Source: Ilyomonas limi
GTDB taxonomy: Bacteria > Bacteroidota > Bacteroidia > Chitinophagales > Chitinophagaceae
NCBI RefSeq assembly: GCF_005233845.1
Contig: NZ_SZQL01000001.1
Span: 1 to 64,000, forward strand
Reading direction: 5' to 3'
Length of the DNA stretch: 64,000 bases
Of this stretch, positions 34,244-42,425 are shown in pieces. A model generated the notes under the pieces. It saw only the letters and a list, made by a program, of their open reading frames with translations. It was not told where the DNA came from and did not search any database. The translations under genes were made by a program, and so were the position numbers. How positions within the stretch are numbered: position 1 is the stretch's first letter; the number at the start of each line of letters is the position of its first letter.

Positions 34244-35254
34244 TTACTTAATCAACCCAACCTTACGGCTTATCTCCATCATGCGCTCTATGGGCTTTAA
34301 AGCAGCCTTTCTGAGCGCTTCATCCATCACCAGCTCAGGCGTTTCGTACTCCATGCAGAGATAGAGTTTTTCCAGCGTATTCAGCTTCATGTGCGGACAA
34401 TCGTTGCAGGCACAGCTATTATTGGGCGGGGCGGGGATAAAGGTCTTTTCCGGCGCATCTTTCTGCATCTGGTGAATAATGCCGGTTTCGGTAGCTACAA
34501 TAAATTCCTGCGTGGTTTTATCCTGCACGGCATATTGCAATATCTGTGTAGTGCTGCCTACATAATCTGCTACCCGCAGGATGGCTTCTTCACATTCAGG
34601 GTGGGCGAGGACTTTGGCATTTGGATGACGCGTTTTTAGTTTAATAATTTTTTCCAGGCTAAAGATCTCGTGCACCATGCAGGCACCATTCCACAGCACC
34701 ATATTTCTGCCTGTTTTCTTGTTCAGGTATCCACCCAGGTTTTTATCCGGTGCAAAAATGATAGGCTGATCTTCCGGAATGCTTTCAATAATCCGCTCGG
34801 CATTGGAGGAGGTGCAGATAATGTCGCTCAATGCTTTAATTTCTGCAGAGCAATTCACATAGCTTACTACCAAATGCCCCGGATGCTGTTCTTTGAAGCA
34901 TTTGAACAGGTCTGCCGGCGCACTATCGGCTAATGAACAGCCGGCGTTTAAATCGGGCAGCAACACCTTCTTTGTAGGATTGAGTATTTTGGCTGTTTCT
35001 GCCATGAAATGTACGCCGGCGAACACAATGATGTCTGCATTTGTTTTAGCCGCATATTGCGCCAATCCGAGGCTGTCACCTATATAATCGGCTACATCCT
35101 GGATGTCTGCTTCCTGGTAGTAATGTGCGAGGAGCACAGCGTTCTTTTCTTTTTTCAGCCGTTCTATCTCAGCAAACAAATCAAGCGTTGGATCTATATC
35201 AATGTCAAGGAACCCTCTTTTGGGTACTTTCAGTATAGCCTCTTCAATGTTCAT
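34244..35254 (-). CDS. nadA: Quinolinate synthase
   Basis: NadA condenses iminoaspartate with dihydroxyacetone phosphate to quinolinate, the first ring of NAD. The 336-residue enzyme has the three cluster cysteines in the expected places: NAGCSLAD near residue 105, the Cys of [10 protein letters not shown] near 194, and CSCNDCPHM near 281. '[20 protein letters not shown]' near 41 and '[18 protein letters not shown]' near 216 are conserved. No nadB or nadC is adjacent. Upstream of its start is the origin-like region. Confidence 0.95.
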   Translation of the reverse strand: MNIEEAILKVPKRGFLDIDIDPTLDLFAEIERLKKEKNAVLLAHYYQEADIQDVADYIGDSLGLAQYAAKTNADIIVFAGVHFMAETAKILNPTKKVLLPDLNAGCSLADSAPADLFKCFKEQHPGHLVVSYVNCSAEIKALSDIICTSSNAERIIESIPEDQPIIFAPDKNLGGYLNKKTGRNMVLWNGACMVHEIFSLEKIIKLKTRHPNAKVLAHPECEEAILRVADYVGSTTQILQYAVQDKTTQEFIVATETGIIHQMQKDAPEKTFIPAPPNNSCACNDCPHMKLNTLEKLYLCMEYETPELVMDEALRKAALKPIERMMEISRKVGLIK

Positions 35255-35280
35255 AACTGTTGTAGTATTTATTTAATAAT

Positions 35281-35660
35281 ACTTATTTATATAAAAAAGC
35301 TACTACTATTAGGAGTGTTAATATCGTAATAACTTACTTATACACATTGTACAAAGTTAATTATACCATAGCTTATTCACAGCTATCCACATCAACCTTA
35401 ACAAGTACAATATAATACCAGCCTACATTGCTGCTTATTTATACACACCGGTGCGTTATCTCTGTTCACAATACACAAAAGAGCTATTCACCATTATGCA
35501 CTGTGGATTAAGAGCGGTAAAAAAGTTCATAGTTTTTCAGCTGGGCGGTTTTGGGGAGAAAGGGCTGTTTTTATTCGAGTCGTTTTCACAAATGGAAAGT
35601 GGGAAAGGAGTGTTTTTACACTGGTTTTTAGGGTTATGCACAGGGTGGGTGTGGATTTAT
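35281..35660. other. Candidate replication origin: cluster of DnaA-box-like sites
   Basis: The 468-base gap between nadA and the next gene contains four exact TTATNCACA boxes: 35338-35346, 35373-35381, 35439-35447 and 35634-35642. Near matches are CTATCCACA at 35383-35391 and the reverse-strand TGTGGATTA at 35502-35510. The segment 35265-35335 is very AT-rich, as an unwinding element would be. mnmG lies 2 kb to the left, dnaN 22 kb to the right, and two parS-like palindromes are within 5 kb. No dnaA gene is adjacent, which is common outside a few phyla. Origin function is inferred. Confidence 0.45.
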
Positions 35661-35722
35661 TAGTAAATTATGAAGTAGTTATATAGATTTCGATAATTTT
35701 AGATAGTAAGACAAAAATTTAT

Positions 35723-36784
35723 ATGGAAGAAAGTAAAAAGGATGAATCAGCTAAAAGGAATACAGAAATTTTTCGTAAGTATTTTAAGTATAGGATATAC
35801 AAGTTTGCATTTCCTTTCTCGTTTGCATTTTATGGGTTACTTGGATTAGTTCTTACAATATTTTTTCCTAATGTTCTAGGTAGTAATAATAGTAAGAGTT
35901 TCCAGTATCTATTCATTAGTATGGGAACTATAGGTTTGTTTTGGATGATGTCGAATTATTTGGACACCTCTAAAGCAGATTCAAATAATTTTGACGGCAG
36001 AGCTGATAGTAGAGACATTCTTGAGCGCTTAAGAGAATTAAGCTATCAGCATGAAGATAGAGTAAAAGAAATATTTCTTTCATTTTCTAAAAGAATTGAG
36101 GAAAACATTAACCGGAGAGAATCTGAGTTGTTAACTTCAGAACAAAAATTAGCTATATATGAAAAATTACATCATTCTTTATCTGAAAATTTAAATACAA
36201 ATTTTTATGCTCAGATTGAAACAGCAATAAAAAATAGTATATTAGAACAAAAAAGGGAGGAAACATATAATGCTACTAAAAGCTATGATGATGCGATAAA
36301 AAGGTTAAAAGCTGAAATCATAATCTTAACTAAACGAGCAAATTTAAATTTGATTATTGGTACTATGATTTCAATTTCTGCACTTTTTCTCTTAGGATAT
36401 TTTGTATTAAGGGAAAATTTCAATTCTTCGAATCTTTTCAATGTACTTCTTCACTTTATTCCGCGGCTCAGTTTAGTTGTGTTTATTGAATTATTTGCAT
36501 TCTTCTTTTTAAAATTATATAGAACAAGTTTATCAGAAATCAAATACTATCAAAACGAATTAACTAATATAGAACTGCGACAAATCTCTTTGCTTGCTGC
36601 TTTGAATAGGGGAAGCCAAGAGGGTTTAAGTATAGTAATTAAAGAGTTGATTATGACTGAAAGAAATTTTAAATTAAGTAAAGGTGAGTCAACCGTTGAA
36701 TTAGAAAAGACTAAGCTGGAAAATAAGGGATTGAAGGAAATGTTATCAATTGTATCAGCAAGTAGTAAAGGTAAAAAGGATTAA
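35723..36784 (+). CDS. AT-rich orphan membrane protein with coiled-coil
   Basis: A 353-residue protein of unknown family. Two hydrophobic segments near residues 30-75 are followed by a long charged helical stretch ('RVKEIFLSFSKRIEENINRRE', read as two parts) likely to form a coiled coil to about residue 210, then two further membrane segments (about 215-235 and 248-272), and a charged tail ending KGKKD. The coding DNA is clearly richer in A and T than its neighbours, which suggests transfer from another source. It borders the origin-like region. No catalytic motif is seen; a structural or sensing role at the membrane is possible. Confidence 0.6.
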   Translation: MEESKKDESAKRNTEIFRKYFKYRIYKFAFPFSFAFYGLLGLVLTIFFPNVLGSNNSKSFQYLFISMGTIGLFWMMSNYLDTSKADSNNFDGRADSRDILERLRELSYQHEDRVKEIFLSFSKRIEENINRRESELLTSEQKLAIYEKLHHSLSENLNTNFYAQIETAIKNSILEQKREETYNATKSYDDAIKRLKAEIIILTKRANLNLIIGTMISISALFLLGYFVLRENFNSSNLFNVLLHFIPRLSLVVFIELFAFFFLKLYRTSLSEIKYYQNELTNIELRQISLLAALNRGSQEGLSIVIKELIMTERNFKLSKGESTVELEKTKLENKGLKEMLSIVSASSKGKKD

Positions 36785-36927
36785 ATAGTATAAACGATAT
36801 AGTACGATTTCAATTTAATACAACTTTCTTAGTAAAATCATATATCCATGTACCTGAACGATTCTCTCTCGACTGCTTCTGCATCAGTTTACATACTGTG
36901 AATAACATGGTAATAGCAGGTGAATAA

Positions 36928-36943
36928 CTTTCCACGTGGAAAG
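36928..36943. promoter_or_regulatory. parS-like 16-base perfect palindrome
   Basis: CTTTCCACGTGGAAAG is a perfect palindrome whose inner 12 bases, TTCCACGTGGAA, fit the parS core TTNCACGTGNAA; the outer two bases on each side differ from the TG...CA of parS. It lies in the 254-base gap between two plus-strand genes, 1.3 kb from the origin candidate. An E-box-like regulator site is an alternative. Confidence 0.4.
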
Positions 36944-37038
36944 TACCAACCAACTACTTATAATTACCTTAATCCTCCATCAGCAGCAAACTTTCCTAAT
37001 ATTGTAACTTATTATTAATCCAATACAGTCCAGTATTC

Positions 37039-38052
37039 ATGTTATTAAAATATTGCAGCTTTCTGCTGCTTGCAGTTTTACCCTTAACGACTTTGTTTGC
37101 GCAAAACGATTTTATTCACACCAAAGAAGGGTTTTCTATTTTAAGAAAAAGGGAATTAATAAATGATTGTCTTAACTCGCTGCATAAAGATCGTAGCGAT
37201 GCTACTGCGCTATCTATATGTGAATGTCAGGTAAGTAAGTTGGACTGGCATTTTACCAAAAAACAGTATAAACAGTTCACTAATGGAAGTACCATATACA
37301 TTGATAAGTTGGTGGAAAGTGATAGCGCTTTGAAAAACGAAATTGACCAATGTTATACCGGCTCGGGCAAAACAACATTACTGCAGGCAGAAGGTTTTGA
37401 AGACGAGTTTATAGATAAATGCAAGCAATCTATACAACAAAGTACGGAGCGTAAATTGGACGACAATCGGTTGAATACTTTTTGTCGCTGCCAGCTAAAT
37501 ATGGTGAAAACAAAAAAGCTCACCGATGCAGATATGCAAACTTTATCTAACCCCAACTCGTTATTGTTTTATGAAACGATGTACACCTGCGGCGATCCTT
37601 TTGCCGAACAAGATAGTTTAGATAATACATGGAGCGAAGCCGTTGCCAAAGATATTAATGGCCCATTATCAGATACCATTCATGTGCTGAATATGAATGG
37701 TATGACTTACCTCAAAATGAAAACGGGTAGTATGGTGCAGTTCTGGCTTTTTGATACTGGTTCATCGGATTTGCTCATCAATAAAGATATGGAAACAACC
37801 CTGAAAGCAGAAGGCATTATTACAGATGAAAACTACTTAGGCATTGGGCAATATGAAATGGCAAATGGCATGATAGATACCTGTCGCAAATACATGATCA
37901 GTGGCGTTCGTGTTGGCAAGTTTACGCTGGATAATGTGGTGGTAGCCGTTACCGATAAAGGCAAAAAGATAATAGCCGGGAGAAGCCTGCTCAACAAGTT
38001 TACTAATTGGATCATTGACAATAAAAACAATACATTGGTATTAACGAAATAG
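37039..38052 (+). CDS. Secreted retropepsin-like aspartic protease with duplicated Cys domain
   Basis: A 337-residue protein with signal peptide (FLLLAVLPLTTLFAQ). The C-terminal 140 residues form a clan AA protease domain: the active-site 'FWLFDTGSSDLLI' near residue 235, a flap-like 'GMIDTCRKYMISGV' and the closing 'GRSLLNKFTNWIIDNKN', giving one Asp per chain, so it should act as a dimer. Before it are two similar helical units, each with a lone Cys followed by a CxC (C-x16-CEC and C-x20-CRC). The substrate is unknown. Likely periplasmic. Confidence 0.8.
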   Translation: MLLKYCSFLLLAVLPLTTLFAQNDFIHTKEGFSILRKRELINDCLNSLHKDRSDATALSICECQVSKLDWHFTKKQYKQFTNGSTIYIDKLVESDSALKNEIDQCYTGSGKTTLLQAEGFEDEFIDKCKQSIQQSTERKLDDNRLNTFCRCQLNMVKTKKLTDADMQTLSNPNSLLFYETMYTCGDPFAEQDSLDNTWSEAVAKDINGPLSDTIHVLNMNGMTYLKMKTGSMVQFWLFDTGSSDLLINKDMETTLKAEGIITDENYLGIGQYEMANGMIDTCRKYMISGVRVGKFTLDNVVVAVTDKGKKIIAGRSLLNKFTNWIIDNKNNTLVLTK

Positions 38053-38157
38053 CAAAGAAGAATACCAGGGCTATGCTTCCTGTATAGTTTGTAAATCCAT
38101 CCCACCAACCACCTTCGTATTTTTACCACGAGCAGTTGAAAAACTGCAACTATTATT

Positions 38158-38868
38158 ATGGCAACAACATTCCTTACTGCCGAATGGCGCAAGTTGGTAA
38201 TGGCGAATTATGCAATAGATAAAAAAGTATTGCTGCCTTACCTACCGGCAAAAACAGAACTGGACTTGTGGAATAACAACTGTTATGTAAGTCTTGTTGG
38301 CTTTCGATTTCAGGATGTAAAACTGCGAGGCTTTAGCATTCCCCTGCACACCAACTTTGAAGAAGTAAACCTCCGCTTTTATGTACGCCACAAAAGCAGC
38401 GAAGGCTGGAAGCGTGGGGTAGTGTTTATAAGCGAAATTGTGCCCCGCCGCGCCATCACTTTTGTGGCCAATACACTGTATGGCGAAAAGTATGCAACGA
38501 TGCCCATGGCTTATTCCTGGGCAGAAAATGAGGATGCTTTAACGGTGAGTTATAAATGGAAAAAGAGGAAGTGGAACGAACTGAAAGTAACCACCAGCAT
38601 CAACCCGTTAGCTATTGCCGAAGGTAGCGAAGAGGAATTTATTACCGAGCATTACTGGGGCTACGCCAAACTGAAAAATAATGGAACCAACGAATATGAA
38701 GTAGCACACCCCAGATGGGAAGTGTACCAAACCAAAGAGCACCATATTGATGTGGATTTTAAAAACATTTACGGCGAAGACTTTCAACTTTTGCAGCAGG
38801 AAAAACCCGCATCTGTGTTCTTAGCCGAAGGCTCGGCAGTGAGTGTAAAGGCGGGTAGAAAAATATAG
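38158..38868 (+). CDS. DUF2071 (YqjF-like) protein
   Basis: A 236-residue cytoplasmic protein with the DUF2071 layout: 'FLTAEWRKLVMANYAI' at the start, 'LLPYLPAKTELDLWN' and 'YVSLVGFRFQDVKLRG' in the middle, and 'VNLRFYVRHKSSEGWKRGVVFISE' (read as RFYVR then RGVVFISE) near residue 85. The fold resembles acetoacetate decarboxylase, but the catalytic Lys is not evident and the function of the family is unknown. It is followed by converging argH. Confidence 0.82.
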   Translation: MATTFLTAEWRKLVMANYAIDKKVLLPYLPAKTELDLWNNNCYVSLVGFRFQDVKLRGFSIPLHTNFEEVNLRFYVRHKSSEGWKRGVVFISEIVPRRAITFVANTLYGEKYATMPMAYSWAENEDALTVSYKWKKRKWNELKVTTSINPLAIAEGSEEEFITEHYWGYAKLKNNGTNEYEVAHPRWEVYQTKEHHIDVDFKNIYGEDFQLLQQEKPASVFLAEGSAVSVKAGRKI

Positions 38869-38975
38869 TTTGTTTGCTCACCGATGTTACAGATGAGCAC
38901 CGACAAGCAAAAATCCGCTGCATGTATTATTATACAATTCCAGCGGATATTATATCTAAGTTGTCTAATTATGCA

Positions 38976-40337
38976 TCAGTCCTGTAACAGCTTTCCGATA
39001 GCCTGATGATAAGTTTCAAAAGCAAAAGAATCTACTACCTTTTGCATGTTAGCTTCTATTTTATCGTTGCACAAATTGCCAATGCTGCCTTCGTGGGTGT
39101 GATGGATTTGAGTGGAATACTGGAAGTTATTTGCCTCAATATCCAGCCCTACTTTTTTATACGCATCGCGAAAAGGTGTGCCTTTTAAAACCAGTTTATT
39201 CACTTCTTCCACGCTAAAAAGATACTTATATTTTTCGTCTTCCAGGATGTTCTTTTTCACTTCCATATTACTCAGCATCAAACCAGCCATACCAATACAA
39301 TTGCGGAGTATTTCAAAAGATGGAAAAAGATGCTCCTTCAGTAACTGTAAATCGCGGTGATAACCCGAAGGCAGATTGGTGGTCATCATCATGATTTCGT
39401 TGGGTAACGCTTTAATACGGTTGCAATAGGAACGAATCAATTCAAATACATCCGGGTTTTTCTTGTGTGGCATGATGCTGCTGCCCGTTGTTAATTCCGG
39501 CGGAAAAGAAATAAAACCAAAATTTTGGTTGAGATACAGGCAGGCATCCATGCTCAATCTTGCCAGTGTATCCGCCACATTTGCCAGCGCGCTGGCTACA
39601 ATGCGCTCTGCTTTACCACGGCCCATTTGCGCATACACCACATTATAATTCAAACCGGTAAAGCCCAACAATTGGGTAGTTAATGTACGGTTGATAGGAA
39701 AAGAAGAGCCGTACCCAGCAGCCGAGCCTAATGGATTTTTATTTACCACGTCATAAGCCGCTTTGAGGGTAATGGTATCATCCACTAAACCTTCTGCATA
39801 AGCACCCAGCCACAAGCCAAAGGAGGATGGCATAGCGAGTTGCAAATGCGTGTAGCCGGGCAGCAATACATCTTTAAACTCATTACTTTTTGCAATCAGC
39901 AGTTGAAAAAAAGATTCAATAGTATGTACTGTTTTTTCTATTTCGCTGCGCAAAAACAACTTTACATCTACCAGCACCTGGTCGTTGCGGCTGCGTGCAG
40001 AATGTATTTTTTTGCCAATATCACCCAGTTTTTGCGTTAATAAATATTCTATTTGCGAGTGCACATCTTCAATAGCATTGTCGATGGTGAATGTGCCTCC
40101 ATCCTCTAAAGGGGAGTTTGAAGTGGACTGCGTAGTTTTATAAATTGCTCTTAACTCTTTTACCAGTTGCTCACATTCTTCGGCAGTAAGCAAGCCAATT
40201 GTTGCGAGCATTTTTGCATGCGCAATATTACCCAGCACATCAAAAGGTGCCAGCAACAAATCAAACTCACGGTCTTTGCCTACGGTGAATTGTTCTACTT
40301 CTTTAAGTGAGGTGGTGTTCTTTTGCCAGAGTTTCAT
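38976..40337 (-). CDS. argH: Argininosuccinate lyase
   Basis: ArgH splits argininosuccinate into arginine and fumarate, the last step of the pathway. The 453-residue protein has the superfamily signature GSSIMPHKKNPDVFE near residue 284 (catalytic Ser loop) and 'HSARSRNDQVLVDVKLFLR' near 111. After residue 66 an extra stretch, 'SNSPLEDGGTF', stands where relatives run straight into the helix 'TIDxxxEDVHSQ'; it is encoded by a CTCCCCTTTAGAGGAT palindromic repeat inserted in frame (40093-40127). It is the last gene of the arginine operon, separated from argE by two unrelated genes. Confidence 0.96.
   Translation of the reverse strand: MKLWQKNTTSLKEVEQFTVGKDREFDLLLAPFDVLGNIAHAKMLATIGLLTAEECEQLVKELRAIYKTTQSTSNSPLEDGGTFTIDNAIEDVHSQIEYLLTQKLGDIGKKIHSARSRNDQVLVDVKLFLRSEIEKTVHTIESFFQLLIAKSNEFKDVLLPGYTHLQLAMPSSFGLWLGAYAEGLVDDTITLKAAYDVVNKNPLGSAAGYGSSFPINRTLTTQLLGFTGLNYNVVYAQMGRGKAERIVASALANVADTLARLSMDACLYLNQNFGFISFPPELTTGSSIMPHKKNPDVFELIRSYCNRIKALPNEIMMMTTNLPSGYHRDLQLLKEHLFPSFEILRNCIGMAGLMLSNMEVKKNILEDEKYKYLFSVEEVNKLVLKGTPFRDAYKKVGLDIEANNFQYSTQIHHTHEGSIGNLCNDKIEANMQKVVDSFAFETYHQAIGKLLQD
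40093..40127. repeat. CCCC/GGGG palindromic element inside argH
   Basis: The minus strand reads AAACTCCCCTTTAGAGGATG, the same wording as at 47171-47200 and 54114-54143. The insertion keeps the argH frame. Confidence 0.6.
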
Positions 40338-40348
40338 AGTAGTTTACC

Positions 40349-40373
40349 GGTTACAGGTTTCCGGATGCCGGTT
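40349..40373. repeat. Direct repeat, copy 1 (TTTCCGGATGCCGG)
   Basis: A 24-base sequence centred on TTTCCGGATGCCGG is identical at 40349-40373 and 40809-40832, flanking the glyoxalase-like gene. A degraded relative lies at about 41226-41256. Confidence 0.65.
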
Positions 40374-40396
40374 GATATTTTTATTCTTTAATGCTG

Positions 40397-40789
40397 CTAT
40401 TTGGATGGTTCTATCAAGTCCCACAAGTTGCCGTATAAATCTTTAAATACAGCTACAGTGCCCCAGGCTTCTGTAGCTGGCATGCGTACAAAGATGACTC
40501 CTTTGCTTTGCAATGCCTCATAATCTCTTTGTAAATTATCGGTGTGTAAAAACAAAAAAACGCGTCCACCGGTTTGGTTTCCAACCCTGCCCAGTTGTTC
40601 TTCGGAAGCTGCTTTTGCCAGTAATAAATTGCAACTATCAGAGCCTTTTGGTGCAACAATCACCCATCTTTTGGTGTCACTCAGCTTTGTATCTTCTATG
40701 AGATCAAAAGAAAGTTTTTCGGTGTAGAAATGAATAGCTTCATCATAATCGCGAACCACCAATGCTATGTGGGCAAGCTTTTGTTGCAT
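40397..40789 (-). CDS. Glyoxalase/VOC-family protein
   Basis: A 130-residue single VOC unit with the usual two beta-alpha-beta-beta-beta modules: 'KLAHIALVVRDYDEAIHFYTEKL' (His5 and the first module, named here in two parts: HIALVVRDYD, HFYTEKL) and 'GGRVFLFLHTDNLQRDY' followed by 'KDLYGNLWDLIEPS', whose E is the other metal ligand. Family members bind a divalent metal and act on thiol adducts or antibiotics; the substrate is unknown. The gene lies between identical 24-base repeats inside the arginine operon and seems a passenger. Confidence 0.85.
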   Translation of the reverse strand: MQQKLAHIALVVRDYDEAIHFYTEKLSFDLIEDTKLSDTKRWVIVAPKGSDSCNLLLAKAASEEQLGRVGNQTGGRVFLFLHTDNLQRDYEALQSKGVIFVRMPATEAWGTVAVFKDLYGNLWDLIEPSK

Positions 40790-40808
40790 TTATATATTTT
40801 GGTTTCCA

Positions 40809-40832
40809 GTTACAGGTTTCCGGATGCCGGTT
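40809..40832. repeat. Direct repeat, copy 2 (TTTCCGGATGCCGG)
   Basis: Identical to 40349-40373. On the minus strand it encodes the last residues (PASGNL) and the stop of the four-helix-bundle gene. Confidence 0.65.
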
Positions 40833-41208
40833 TTGTAAAGTCATTTAAATTTGTCTCTACCCATTGAATGAACTTATTAATTCTTTTACTCAAAGCATCG
40901 TATTCTTTCTTTAATTTATTATACTGTTGTTCATCCTTCCATGATCCTGTTTCAAGTAGAAAATCAAGATGTACAATGGTTTCGTCACATTCACTTTGTG
41001 CATACACCAGATGTTTTATAAAATCAGCTTTATATCGCCTTCTGCCGTATCCTTCTGCAATGGCGGTTGTTACTGCTTTTGAAGAACGGCGTATTTGACT
41101 ACCTTCTTCAAATAGTTCAAACTTTGGAAGTGTCAGGCTCATCTTATGCACTTCAACCGCCAGCCGTTTTGATTCCGTATAAACTTCTAATTCCCTATAA
41201 CTTTTCAT
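40810..41208 (-). CDS. Four-helix-bundle protein (S23/23S-rRNA intervening-sequence family)
   Basis: About 132 residues; the family start 'SYRELEVYTESKRLAVEVH' and the motif 'FEEGSQIRRSSKAVTTAIAEGYGRR' (FEEGSQIRRSS then IAEGYGR) near residue 40 are those of the proteins also encoded in intervening sequences of 23S rRNA. Function is unknown. ATG 41208 begins the conserved part; an upstream in-frame ATG would add residues encoded by degenerate repeat DNA. Its C-terminal end is likewise read from a repeat, which suggests that gene and repeats moved in as a unit between argE and argH. Confidence 0.85.
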   Translation of the reverse strand: MKSYRELEVYTESKRLAVEVHKMSLTLPKFELFEEGSQIRRSSKAVTTAIAEGYGRRRYKADFIKHLVYAQSECDETIVHLDFLLETGSWKDEQQYNKLKKEYDALSKRINKFIQWVETNLNDFTKPASGNL

Positions 41209-41263
41209 AGCAATCAATGTTGTCAAAAACTGGTATCCGGCATCTGGTATATGGCAACTTGAA

Positions 41264-42340
41264 TCACACATTCACAACTCTACTCACCAATTTGATATAA
41301 GTGTCAATTCCATTCCTGATTTCATCCAAGTAAATATATTCGTCTGCAGTATGACTTCTTGCACTATCACCAGGTCCCATCTTTAATGCCGGAAAATGCA
41401 TCAGTGCTTTATCGCTGGTAGTAGGTGAGCCATAATAACCATGACCTAAGGCAATGCCTGCCTGCACCAATGGATGCTCCACCGGAATAGAAGTAGAACG
41501 CATACGCGTGGTACGTGGCTTGAAAGTGCTTTGCAGATTTTGCTTTAATGCGTCCAGAATTTCTTCAAATGTGTATAGCTCGTTTACCCGCACATCTATC
41601 ACATACTTGCATTGCGAAGGCACTACATTGTGTTGCTTGTTTTCTGTTTCAATAATCGTTACAGAAAGCCTGGATTCACCCAACAGCGGACTTACTTTTT
41701 CAAACTTATAGTTGCGTATCCAGTTAATGTCATCTACCGCTTTGTACAGCGCATTCTCGCCTTCGTTGCGAGCCGCATGACCAGCACGGCCATGTGCCAC
41801 ACAATCAATTACCATTAAGCCGCGCTCAGCAATTGCCATTTCCAGTTTGGTAGGTTCGCCCACAATACCAAAGTCAATATTGCCCAAATACGGCAACACC
41901 AGTTCTATCCCGTTTACACCGCTTATTTCTTCTTCCGCAGAAGCGGCAAATACAATGTTGTGATTGAGAGCCGGTTCGTTATAAAAATAAAGAAAAGTAG
42001 CCATGAGCGACACCAGGCAACCGCCCGCATCATTGCTGCCTAAGCCAAACAGTTTACCATCTTTTACAATGGGTGTAAACGGGTCCATGGTGTAGCCTTT
42101 GTTGGGCTTTACTGTATCGTGGTGCGAGTTGAGTAAGATAGAAGGTTTGGCTGCATCGTAGTATGCATTCTTCGCATAAATGTTATTACCCACTCTGGAG
42201 CAGGGAATTTCATTTTGGTTGAAAAATTCAACAATCAATTCTGCCGTATCATTTTCTTCTTTGGAAAAAGAGGGCGTACTGATGAGCTGCTTTAGTAGAG
42301 CAACCGCCTTATCAGTTAATATGTTTATATCATTATTCAT
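41264..42340 (-). CDS. argE: N-acyl-citrulline/ornithine deacylase (M20 family), ArgE type
   Basis: A 358-residue zinc hydrolase. The ligands are visible in order: the His of LLNSHHDTVKP (near 74), the Asp of GSNDAGG, the Glu pair of SAEEEISG (near 135, catalytic Glu first), the Glu of VGEPT, and the His of ARSHTADE near the C-terminus. In Bacteroidetes operons with argF' this enzyme removes the acyl group from N-acylcitrulline, since carbamoylation comes first. DapE-type specificity is the alternative, but the arg context decides. It sits between argB and the four-helix gene. Confidence 0.88.
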   Translation of the reverse strand: MNNDINILTDKAVALLKQLISTPSFSKEENDTAELIVEFFNQNEIPCSRVGNNIYAKNAYYDAAKPSILLNSHHDTVKPNKGYTMDPFTPIVKDGKLFGLGSNDAGGCLVSLMATFLYFYNEPALNHNIVFAASAEEEISGVNGIELVLPYLGNIDFGIVGEPTKLEMAIAERGLMVIDCVAHGRAGHAARNEGENALYKAVDDINWIRNYKFEKVSPLLGESRLSVTIIETENKQHNVVPSQCKYVIDVRVNELYTFEEILDALKQNLQSTFKPRTTRMRSTSIPVEHPLVQAGIALGHGYYGSPTTSDKALMHFPALKMGPGDSARSHTADEYIYLDEIRNGIDTYIKLVSRVVNV

Positions 42341-42390
42341 CTAAAAGGGTATTATTGAAGCAAAATGGAAGTCGCATTTTTAAATGTATG

Positions 42391-42420
42391 CACCTTTCTC
42401 CCCCCTTGAGGGAGAAGTGG
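42391..42420. repeat. CCCC/GGGG palindromic element between argB and argE
   Basis: TTCTCCCCCCTTGAGGGAGAA forms a hairpin around the CTTGAG centre; member of the family found through the arginine operon. Confidence 0.5.
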
Positions 42421-42425
42421 TTTTG

